Assembly (NCBI GenBank): GCA_031292625.1
Contig: JARLGU010000006.1
Coordinates: forward strand, 1 to 64,000
Length of the DNA: 64,000 bases
Source of the DNA: Capsulimonadaceae bacterium
Lineage (GTDB): Bacteria; Armatimonadota; Armatimonadia; Armatimonadales; Capsulimonadaceae
Direction of reading: 5' to 3'
Every line of letters begins with the position of its first letter. Positions within the stretch are counted from its first letter, which is position 1. The translations under genes and the position numbers were made by a program. The notes beneath the pieces were generated by a model. It was given only the letters and a program-made list of their open reading frames with translations, was not told the DNA's origin and ran no database searches. Of the stretch, positions 35,159 through 43,064 are shown piece by piece.

Positions 35159-37615
35159 CTACAAATGAAAGAGTCCCTTAAGAGCATTTCCTACGGACGC
35201 GCTTGGGGGTGTCGCCCCACTGGTATCTGTGTCGCCAGACGGCGCGGTCTCGGCGGTTGCCGCAGGAATCTCGACGTTCACCTCTGGAAAACGCAAACAG
35301 GCCCGAGCGGACACGAGGCCGGTCGTAGGATCGGGGATCCTCTTTACCATGTCGGCTGCCGGTTCGTCCTTGAAATCCTCACGCGAAACATTGATCTTTC
35401 GCTGAACGTGGCGCAGCTCACATGTACAACTGTCCTTTGTGACCGATCTCACGATGGCTGTATAATAGTCAGCCTTCGCGGGCCTCTCGTTGCTTGGCAG
35501 CGGCTCGTCAGCCACTCGAACCTCAAACTCGAAAGGTCTCGCGGATGTTGAGACCGCTACTCCTAAATCCGTACCGGCATTGAGCGTTACCGTGCCCTTA
35601 TCAAAATCTCGACCGATAACGCGCACGTCGAAGTTTGCCGATGAGTTAATCTTCTGGACCATTTTGTCGAACGCCGTTCGCGTCGCGATTGCGGGACAAC
35701 GGTCGATCGCGCGATGGATGCACTTGCGCAACTCTTCGACACCTGCAACGCCAAGGACGGCGCCAATCACTTTAGCGACGTTATTCTTCTGAGCCATCAG
35801 AACCGCGACGCCGATTGCCCCCAGGGCTGCATCAGCCATGTAATTAGCATTGGCGCTGCCGTCTACAAGTTCGTTCTGAGCAATGTATGTTTTGGTTGCC
35901 GTGTCGAACAGGCTGTAGGTGATTTTCGTGGAACAGGAATACGCCAGGGGGACAATGCCGGCAAGTTGAGTCTTATCGTCCGAGAACTGGCTTGCGTCGC
36001 AGTCAAGCACCAGATCCGCGTCGTTTCGATCATCGACGAGCTTAATTGACGGAAGTTGGGCTAGGAATTCTCTAAACGTCGCCATCGAGGTGAAGTTCGT
36101 GTGCGCGTTGCCGCGGAACGATGCAATATACAGCCGCGCAGGTCCACGCGGAACGAACGCCGTCGTCCCCTGCAAAAGCGTAGCCAATGGCCGCGCACAT
36201 TCGATCCAAACAACTTTCTCGGCCTGGTAGGCGACTAGCAATCCACCGTCAAGATAGCTGGACACGCGAACACCCGGAGTAACGTTCTCGCTCGAGCCGG
36301 CTTGGGCGGCGATATCGCCGGCATCTGGATCGCCAAGTTGGTTTGTAACATCAGCGGCGGGACTGCCGACATGGATCGCGCCAATTTGGCCAGCGGACGG
36401 GCTCGTAATTCGAATCCGCTCAGCGATTAGCTGCTGCCTTTTCCCGCTCTGAAAGGGAGTAGGCCGCATTTTAAACTCGACACCAGCGTCCTTATACTGC
36501 CACCACTGACTTTCGTCCGTAAGCGCGACTATCGTGCCCGGCCGGTTTCTTTTCGCGTTCAGGTCGCCAAACTTCCGCGAGATATCCTCGCTGCTGCTCA
36601 TGATGTCGACGCCGGCAGGCACTTTTAGACTATTGACGCTAACCAGCTTCAGAGGTGGAGATGTGACGGTGTTCGCGCCATACGGATCGATCGGGTACGT
36701 TTCGATGACGGCTTCCGTGTGACCTGCCGGCACATCGCGCGAGACACAGATTGGTACCGGGCCATCATCTAGCGTTGCCATTGAAAGGCGTAGGTCTACC
36801 TTGCCTGAATCGGTCACGGAGATTTTCTGATCGGGCAGAGATGCTGTCGTAATCGTTGCCCCCGCGGGCGCGGCGACAGTGAGGTCCGCCACCGTTCGCT
36901 CGACTGTTACGATCATGGGCTCGCCAGCCTGGTAAAATAGCGAACGAGAAGTCGATTTGGGGATCGCCGCCTTGGATGCAACTCGATATGGGGATTGTAG
37001 GGTCGCGACCTTTTTGCCGAGTGGCGCTCGCAAGTCAAGACGGGTTTGCTGATCGTCTATAACCTGCCATTCCGGTAAATCTGCCTGTGCCGGCGGTGAC
37101 TCGACCGTGATCTCCAAAGCCACTGGGAGCGGCCCTATTTTCTTTAAGGTGACCACGCCGTTCACGTCAGTGACCAGGCCGTTGATGACCTCGGGGTTTG
37201 CGGCGCCCTTGTCAACTTTCGCCACAAGGTGCAAACCCTGCACCGGACCGCCGTTGGGATTGCGGAGTTCGACCGCAATCGTTTGGTAGGTAAAGACTTT
37301 CGCTTGTGGGACGGGTTTATACGGAGCCTTTGCTTGCACAGATTTCGACGGCGTCGAATTTGCCGTAGGACCACCTGCGGAAGGTTTCCGCGCTTTCGCG
37401 ATATGCACGACCCGCCAATGATAGCTAGCATGACGGACCTTTCTCTCGGCCTGCGCGGTGACCACCTTGCTCGGAGGCCCTACAAGGTTTGCAACCGTAA
37501 ACGGGATGTCGATGCTGGCCGTTACGAGCGTGCCTGAAAAGACTAGTCCGGCCACGATAACAAGACCGGCGACTACGAGCGATTTGCTTGATACGCGGTC
37601 GATCTGCCGTTTCAT
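35159..37615 (-). CDS. large membrane-anchored extracytoplasmic protein of unknown function
   Basis: 818 residues with one N-terminal membrane helix (~13-33), then a Pro/Ala/Lys-rich linker to ~105. Beta-sandwich-like segments follow (FTYQTIAVELRNPNGGPVQG, DVNGVVTLKKIG, reminiscent of carboxypeptidase-regulatory or Ig-like modules). The distal part contains alternating hydrophobic stretches (GAIGVAVLMAQ) and a block with RVIGRDFDKGTVTLNAG, a phrase seen in CsgG/FlgT-like surface proteins; this likeness is weak. Its ATG follows the upstream stop by one base (TGACATG), so it is translationally coupled to the double-zinc-ribbon gene. Confidence 0.65.
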   Translation of the reverse strand: MKRQIDRVSSKSLVVAGLVIVAGLVFSGTLVTASIDIPFTVANLVGPPSKVVTAQAERKVRHASYHWRVVHIAKARKPSAGGPTANSTPSKSVQAKAPYKPVPQAKVFTYQTIAVELRNPNGGPVQGLHLVAKVDKGAANPEVINGLVTDVNGVVTLKKIGPLPVALEITVESPPAQADLPEWQVIDDQQTRLDLRAPLGKKVATLQSPYRVASKAAIPKSTSRSLFYQAGEPMIVTVERTVADLTVAAPAGATITTASLPDQKISVTDSGKVDLRLSMATLDDGPVPICVSRDVPAGHTEAVIETYPIDPYGANTVTSPPLKLVSVNSLKVPAGVDIMSSSEDISRKFGDLNAKRNRPGTIVALTDESQWWQYKDAGVEFKMRPTPFQSGKRQQLIAERIRITSPSAGQIGAIHVGSPAADVTNQLGDPDAGDIAAQAGSSENVTPGVRVSSYLDGGLLVAYQAEKVVWIECARPLATLLQGTTAFVPRGPARLYIASFRGNAHTNFTSMATFREFLAQLPSIKLVDDRNDADLVLDCDASQFSDDKTQLAGIVPLAYSCSTKITYSLFDTATKTYIAQNELVDGSANANYMADAALGAIGVAVLMAQKNNVAKVIGAVLGVAGVEELRKCIHRAIDRCPAIATRTAFDKMVQKINSSANFDVRVIGRDFDKGTVTLNAGTDLGVAVSTSARPFEFEVRVADEPLPSNERPAKADYYTAIVRSVTKDSCTCELRHVQRKINVSREDFKDEPAADMVKRIPDPTTGLVSARACLRFPEVNVEIPAATAETAPSGDTDTSGATPPSASVGNALKGLFHL

Positions 37616-37616
37616 G

Positions 37617-38876
37617 TCAGTGCTTCTCCATGCCGTGGTGAATCAAGGCGCCTAATGGCGCCCAATCTGTGCAATTGGGAAATAGCTTTGTTCCCGTTTC
37701 AAGCTGTTTCTTGGCCTCTTGAAAGTTGCCCATGTAATAGAGCGATCTCACCCTTTCAACCTGCGCGGCTTGCGTAATATGCCACACCGAGCAAGCACTT
37801 ACAGCGTCGTGGTACGCATCCTGACACTTGTGTATGACCTCGGACGCATTCTGTCTGGCTTGGCTAGCTGAGAGCTGCCCCTTGGCTTGCTGATCAGATA
37901 ACGATTGAAGCTCGGCAACGACTGCGTCATTGCTCTCCTTAGCGGCCTCTACGAGTTGATTAGCTTCGAGTTCCTTAGGATCCGGGCTTGCTGGCTTGGC
38001 CTGCGAAACCGGTGCGGCCGCAACCGGTTTCGGGCCCGATGATGTCGCTGTTGCGCTCATTGCGCCTGCACCGACTGGCTGAGCGGACAGACTAATAGCG
38101 CCGTCACGGTCGTTTGTTTTGTTGTGATGCAGACGAAGCGCGAAGAATCCAACCACGATCACGACAACTGCCGCGACCACCACAATCGAGATTAGGCTCA
38201 CGTCTGGTCGAGGCGCTTTCGGAACAGTGGATGACTTTGGAGGCGCAGTTTCGGTTAGGGCCTCGTTCGACATGACGGATGCGGGTGTACTCGCCGGCGC
38301 GACAACCGTCGCCCCCTGTTCACGAGCAGTAGTTTGAGGAACAATTGTAGGCGGCGCAATCGAAGATTTAGGATCGGCCGGCATGACACCTGAATTACGA
38401 TCCGGACATCTTTCAGGTTGATCGGAATCTGCACTTCTTTCTGCAGGAGCAACCGGGGACAGGCTGTTAGCTTTGGGCGGCGCGGCCATTAGAATGGGCG
38501 CTGAGTTTGTTGCAGGTTCTTCGTTGGATGAACCGCTGTCTACAATCGATTCCTGCGTCGTGGGATCCGGCCTAACCACGTCGACAATGGCAACTAGACG
38601 AGCACCATCTTTCCGGCAGAACTCGATCGCCATGTTGTCGACAGTGACGCCGCATGTGGGACACTTCTTGCCTTGCGGCGCGCTCGGTGCAACAGGCGAG
38701 GCCACGGCAGTCGGACGGGGGGAGTTGGCTGCGGCCGCAGGAAGCCCAGCTGGCGTAGCGTTGGTAGTCCCAGGAGGCTCCGTCTCAACCAATTCAATGA
38801 GAAGTGTGCCGTCCTTCCGGCAGTATTTGATTGCGGGTTCATTCGTAACCTGGCCGCATTGTGGACAATGTTTCAA
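37617..38876 (-). CDS. double-zinc-ribbon, single-pass membrane protein of unknown function
   Basis: 419 residues. Two similar N-terminal zinc ribbons are present, CPQCG..YCRKDG at residues ~4-24 and CPTCG..FCRKDG at ~72-92, each with a C-x2-C-x(n)-C-R-K-D-G layout in which the fourth ligand is not a Cys. A long Pro/Ala/Ser linker leads to a membrane helix near 228-250 and an extracytoplasmic helical domain (~300-419) with TPR-like VERVRSLYYMGNFQEAKKQL. First gene of the operon with the next two genes; lower GC than the flanking ribosomal genes. Confidence 0.7.
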   Translation of the reverse strand: MKHCPQCGQVTNEPAIKYCRKDGTLLIELVETEPPGTTNATPAGLPAAAANSPRPTAVASPVAPSAPQGKKCPTCGVTVDNMAIEFCRKDGARLVAIVDVVRPDPTTQESIVDSGSSNEEPATNSAPILMAAPPKANSLSPVAPAERSADSDQPERCPDRNSGVMPADPKSSIAPPTIVPQTTAREQGATVVAPASTPASVMSNEALTETAPPKSSTVPKAPRPDVSLISIVVVAAVVVIVVGFFALRLHHNKTNDRDGAISLSAQPVGAGAMSATATSSGPKPVAAAPVSQAKPASPDPKELEANQLVEAAKESNDAVVAELQSLSDQQAKGQLSASQARQNASEVIHKCQDAYHDAVSACSVWHITQAAQVERVRSLYYMGNFQEAKKQLETGTKLFPNCTDWAPLGALIHHGMEKH

Positions 38877-39540
38877 TGTATGAGATCCTATCGCGTTATT
38901 GATCTTTGTGCGTCATGAATCGCGGTAATTGTCGAAGAGCAAGTCCAGCGCCAACGAAGCGAAGTTTTCCCAATCCAGCGTTAGTGACTAGCGCTGTGCG
39001 TCGATCGCAAACATTGACGCCCCTATATTGTGTTTGGTCCCCATGCGCGCCGTCACCATGCTCCCTTACGCTGGGCCGAGTATTGTCGCCAGAAACGCCG
39101 TCGATCATGTCTTTGGCAATCGCCAAAATAGAACGTTCTGCTAAGAATCGGGGTGATTTGAACCGTCAGTTGATATTATGTCCGAACGGTTGAGTAGCGT
39201 GTGCTGCCTATCCGGGGGGTCTTTACCTACCTATTTGGGTAGTTATCGCATTGGCGGCAGGTACGACAACAGATCTTAAAATCCACTTGATTGCAGGATG
39301 TTACGCTTTCGCAGGTGATGCGGTTGATAAACTAGCAACAGGTGAACGGCCATGTTCACTGCGCCCAATTCGCGCACCGGTTTTCACGGGCGCATCGCCG
39401 CAATTAGGCGGTCTCCACGGCGAAAAGTGTTCTCTTTGCCATAATCTCAGGGCTCACCCACGCGCGACGGAAGGAAAGACGGGCAACGATCATGTATTTA
39501 ACCGATTGTACGCAATCAAGCCTCAACGGAGAACACCACG
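38877..39540. other. long intergenic region without a recognised gene
   Basis: 664 bases. I see several small hairpins (CTACC-GGTAG at ~39229-39244; GTGAAC-ggccat-GTTCAC at ~39341-39358) but no coding signal, tRNA or known riboswitch core. It contains the promoter of the zinc-ribbon operon (minus) and the upstream region of the secreted ankyrin gene (plus). Confidence 0.45.
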
Positions 39541-41109
39541 ATGAACGCCATTAATAGGCATTCCCTCTTGTCAGCGGCAATTCTAGTATTTCTATGGACA
39601 GCAGCTACTGCAGGCCCTCCTGCCCCTCCCAAGCACAAGTTCCCTGGCTCGCGCGTGCCCGCCAGAGCGAAGGTGGCCGGAGAGACCCTGTTGGAGGCTG
39701 CGGCGAGCGGCAACGTCGACCGCGTCAAGGCCCTAATCGGTTCGCGCGCCGATGTCAACGCCAAGGATAACCAGGGCCGCACAGCTCTCATGCTTGCGAT
39801 CAATCCGGACTGCGTCAAAGCCATTCTTGGCGCACACGCGGATATCAACGCCAAGGACAACCAGGGCCGCACGGCCCTCATGGTCTCCAACAACGCCGAC
39901 TGCGTCAAAGCCTTGATCGGGGCCCACGAAGACCTGAGCGCACGCGATAAGAGCGGATGCACCGCCCTCATACACGCCGCCCAACACAAAAACGTCAATT
40001 GCGTCAAGGCTCTCTGCGACGCGGGCGCTGAAGTCAACGCCACAAGCAACGATGGCCGAACCGCCCTCATCGAAGCCGCCCGGGCCGGAGACGTAGACTG
40101 CGCCAGAGCGTTGATCGGCGCCGGAGCGGACGTCAACGCCAAAGACAAAAGCGGCGACACGCCGCTCCTGCTCATTACAGCCCGCGGCAACATCGATAGC
40201 GTTAAGGCCCTCTGCGATCAAGGCGCCAACGTTAACGTCAAAAGCAACTACGGCCAAACGCCCCTCCGGATAGCAATCCTGCACGGCAACGTCAATTGCG
40301 TCAAAGCCCTCTGCGACGCTGGAGCCAATGTTAATGCGAAGGGCTACGCGGGTCGAACTCCGCTGATGGACGCGGCAAGCGACGGCAACGTCAACTGTGT
40401 CAAAATCCTCGTCTCCGCCGGCGCGGACATCAACGCCAAAGACGCCAATGGCTTCTTCCCGCTAAGATTGGCCGTTCTACACGGCAACGTAAGCTGCGTC
40501 AAAACCCTCTGCGACTCGGGCGCAAACGTCAACGTGCGAACAAGCGGCAACCAGAGCGTTCTCATGGAAGCCGCCAAAACCGGCAATGTGGATTGCGTCA
40601 AAACCCTCGCAAGCGCATCCGCCGACCTGAACGCGAAGGATTGGAACGGCAACACCGCCCTGATGGATGCGACCATGGCCGGGAACGTCCCCTGCGTCAA
40701 GGCGCTTTGCGACGCGGGCGCGGATGCCAACGTAAAGAGAAACGACGGACGGACCGCGCTGATGCTCGCCGACAACATGTTCTGCGCGAAGACGTTAATC
40801 GCGGCGCGCGCCGACGTCCGAGCCGCAACCAATGCCGGCATTACCGCGCTGTGGCTCGCGACCGTCCACGCTAACGTCAACTGCGTCAAGCTCCTGTGCG
40901 ACGCCGGAGCGGATGTGAACGCACGGACGACCGGTGGAAAAACGGCGCTCATGACGGCTGCGCACGCCGGCTACCTCGACTGTGTCAAGGTCTTGCTCGC
41001 CGCGCGCGCGGACGTTAACGCCAAGGACAACGACGGGGTGACCGCGCTGAAGCTGGCTGCATCCAACGAAATCGCGGCCGATTTGAGGAGAGCCGGCGCG
41101 ATTCAATAG
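39541..41109 (+). CDS. secreted ankyrin-repeat protein
   Basis: 522 residues with a signal peptide ending near TAATAGPPA, so the repeats act outside the cytoplasm. About fourteen to fifteen ankyrin repeats follow, many carrying VNCVKALCDAGANVN, so most have two Cys at fixed positions, unlike the usual ankyrin consensus. Some units are short (only VSNNADCVKALIGAHEDLS), giving irregular spacing. CGGAGA lies ten bases before the ATG and a terminator follows. Ligand unknown. Confidence 0.88.
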   Translation: MNAINRHSLLSAAILVFLWTAATAGPPAPPKHKFPGSRVPARAKVAGETLLEAAASGNVDRVKALIGSRADVNAKDNQGRTALMLAINPDCVKAILGAHADINAKDNQGRTALMVSNNADCVKALIGAHEDLSARDKSGCTALIHAAQHKNVNCVKALCDAGAEVNATSNDGRTALIEAARAGDVDCARALIGAGADVNAKDKSGDTPLLLITARGNIDSVKALCDQGANVNVKSNYGQTPLRIAILHGNVNCVKALCDAGANVNAKGYAGRTPLMDAASDGNVNCVKILVSAGADINAKDANGFFPLRLAVLHGNVSCVKTLCDSGANVNVRTSGNQSVLMEAAKTGNVDCVKTLASASADLNAKDWNGNTALMDATMAGNVPCVKALCDAGADANVKRNDGRTALMLADNMFCAKTLIAARADVRAATNAGITALWLATVHANVNCVKLLCDAGADVNARTTGGKTALMTAAHAGYLDCVKVLLAARADVNAKDNDGVTALKLAASNEIAADLRRAGAIQ

Positions 41110-41165
41110 GCGGCTCGCGCAATATGGCTTACGCGGTCGCTTCCTGAACCTAATACAAGCAAATT

Positions 41166-41194
41166 AGTCCAGTGGTCCTACCACTGGACTTTTT
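41166..41194 (+). terminator. terminator after the secreted ankyrin gene
   Basis: A perfect 10-bp stem (AGTCCAGTGG with CCACTGGACT) with a 5-base loop, followed by TTTT. Confidence 0.9.
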
Positions 41195-41232
41195 CATGCA
41201 GGATATCTTCGCGCGCCGTCGAACGACCTATC

Positions 41233-42129
41233 ATGCCGCTTGCCGTATTTCCGAAATGCTTTCTGAGCCAGCTCTGCGACGACAAAACCATGACGGTCCG
41301 GGAATGGATCGACATGGCCGCGACACTCGATATCGACGGGCTCGAGTTCTACTGGGGATTTACCCCGCGAAGCGACGACGAGGCTCGCGAGGCGCGAAGG
41401 TACGCGGAAGCGAAGAACCTGCCCATCTCAATGATGTGCTACTCGCCGGATTTCATCCAGAGCGATCCGGCTCGCTACCGCGAAGAAATCGAACAAGAAA
41501 AGCGAGCCATTGAGATTAGCGCGATCCTTGGCTGCCGCTATTGCCGCGTGCTCAGCGGGCAGCGAAAGCCGGACATCGGCCGGGACAAAGGCGTCGCGCT
41601 CGCCGCCGATGCAATCGCGGAGTTGATCCCACACGCGGAACGGCATGGAATCACGCTTGTTCTCGAAAACCATTACAAAGATGGCGCATGGATATTCCCG
41701 GAGTTCGCACAGAAAATGGACATCTTCCTGCAGCTTCTGAGCGCCATCCCCGAGTCGCCCTTCTTTGGCGTCAACTACGATCCATCGAACACCCTCATTG
41801 CAGGCGAGGACCCGATTGCCATGCTGCACGCGGTCAAGCACCGGGTCGTCACCATGCACGCGAGCGACCGCTATCTGGAAGGCGGTACGCTGGACGACCT
41901 GAGCCGGCTGGAAGCTCACCCGCGGACCGGCTACGCATCCATATTGAAGCACGGCGTCATCGGCCAGGGGCTCAATGATTACGACGCCATATTTTCGATT
42001 CTCGCGAAAGCCGGGTTCGACGGATGGATCAGTATCGAAGACGGCCAGGACCCGGACTGCGGCATGGAGCATCTGCGGCTGTCGGCCGAGTTTCTGCGGG
42101 CGAAAATGAAGGAGCACGGGTTGCGTTGA
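41233..42129 (+). CDS. sugar-phosphate isomerase/epimerase (UlaE-like TIM barrel)
   Basis: 298 residues with the xylose-isomerase-like (AP endonuclease 2) fold: ILGCRYCRVLSGQ, ITLVLENHYKDGAW with a metal-ligand Glu, FFGVNYDPSNTLIAGEDP, VVTMHASDRYLEGG and GWISIEDGQD with a terminal Glu. The four acidic/His metal positions are present. The neighbour encodes an UlaD/HPS-family enzyme, and UlaE (L-xylulose-5-phosphate 3-epimerase) next to UlaD is a known pairing. A 3-epimerase of a pentulose phosphate is thus a reasonable but unproven assignment. Confidence 0.75.
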   Translation: MPLAVFPKCFLSQLCDDKTMTVREWIDMAATLDIDGLEFYWGFTPRSDDEAREARRYAEAKNLPISMMCYSPDFIQSDPARYREEIEQEKRAIEISAILGCRYCRVLSGQRKPDIGRDKGVALAADAIAELIPHAERHGITLVLENHYKDGAWIFPEFAQKMDIFLQLLSAIPESPFFGVNYDPSNTLIAGEDPIAMLHAVKHRVVTMHASDRYLEGGTLDDLSRLEAHPRTGYASILKHGVIGQGLNDYDAIFSILAKAGFDGWISIEDGQDPDCGMEHLRLSAEFLRAKMKEHGLR

Positions 42130-42258
42130 TGCTCAGCTGTCGACGAGGAAGGATTTAGGAACCCTTCGGTTATGAGATTTATCGCTTCCACAAAGCGCAC
42201 AGGGATCGATTAAAGGGCAGTTAATAACCAGAGCGAAGCGACCCTATGCAGAGGCGCT

Positions 42259-42282
42259 GGCCCCTCCCCGGCACGAGGGGCC
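42259..42282 (+). other. hairpin in the leader of the HPS/KGPDC gene
   Basis: GGCCCCT pairs with AGGGGCC over a 10-base loop, 15 bases before the ATG at 42298. No other ribosome-binding site is visible, and the 3' arm holds the only purine-rich stretch, so the hairpin could influence initiation. Confidence 0.4.
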
Positions 42283-42297
42283 GCCGTAAGTTCAACC

Positions 42298-43002
42298 ATG
42301 AAAACCATCGTACAGATTTCACTCGACATCACGAACATCCCCGAAGCGCTAGAAACCGCCGGAATGGCCCTGCGCGCGGGAGTCGACTGGCTAGAGGCAG
42401 GGACGCCGCTGATTATCGCGGAGGGAATGAATGGCATCCGCGCGCTGCGCGAGCGCTTCCCGGAGACGCCAATCGTCGCCGACCTCAAAACCATGGACGG
42501 CGGCTGGCTCGAAGCGCGGCTTATGGCCGAGGCGGGCGCAACTCATGTGGTCGTGATGGAGCGCGCGCACGAGCACACGATCCGCGAGGTGGTCAAGGCC
42601 GGTCGCGACTTCGGAATCGGCGTCATGGGCGACAACCTTGGCGCCCCGGATATGGTCGCGGCCGCAAAGCGCCTTGAACACCTGGGCTGCGGCTACGTCA
42701 TACACCACATCGGCTACGATGAGCGTCGCGGCATCGCGGCCGCCGGACGGACGGCCCCCAGCCCACTGGACCAGCTCGCCGAGATCGTCGCGGCTGTTAA
42801 CGTGCCCGTTCAGGCGGTCGGCGGCCTATCGATCGAGCAGGCGATGCTTACGCCAGAATATGGCGCGCCGCTGGTTGTTTTAGGCGCGCCGCTGACGATT
42901 GACGCCGACGCTTTCAAGACTGCCGCCGGAGACGTCGAAGGCAAGTTGCGTCTCATCTGCGAAAAGGTGCACTCCTACGGCGACGTCGGCTCAAAAGGCT
43001 AG
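42298..43002 (+). CDS. 3-hexulose-6-phosphate synthase / 3-keto-L-gulonate-6-phosphate decarboxylase family protein
   Basis: The 234-residue protein is a member of the OMP-decarboxylase superfamily. IVADLKTMDGG (Asp62, Lys64, Asp67) is the DxKxxD active-site signature. ATHVVVMERAHE, GVMGDNLGAPD, YVIHHIGYDER and PVQAVGGLSIEQA follow the barrel strands. The family contains both UlaD/SgbH decarboxylases and formaldehyde-fixing HPS. The adjacent UlaE-like gene favours a decarboxylase in uronate or gulonate use; no HPS isomerase partner lies beside it. Confidence 0.8.
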   Translation: MKTIVQISLDITNIPEALETAGMALRAGVDWLEAGTPLIIAEGMNGIRALRERFPETPIVADLKTMDGGWLEARLMAEAGATHVVVMERAHEHTIREVVKAGRDFGIGVMGDNLGAPDMVAAAKRLEHLGCGYVIHHIGYDERRGIAAAGRTAPSPLDQLAEIVAAVNVPVQAVGGLSIEQAMLTPEYGAPLVVLGAPLTIDADAFKTAAGDVEGKLRLICEKVHSYGDVGSKG

Positions 43003-43064
43003 ACGCCGCGTCCACGAGATTTACAGCAATCTGACCGACGCAGGTCAAGAGGAGACATTGAACG

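Noticed and set aside
32382-39540. tRNA-Glu as the attachment site of a second island carrying the zinc-ribbon operon
   Set aside because: I found no duplicate of the tRNA-Glu 3' end to the right and no integrase, so composition alone is not enough.
38877-39540. Riboswitch upstream of the ankyrin gene
   Set aside because: Hairpins are present but no conserved core of a known riboswitch class could be matched by eye.
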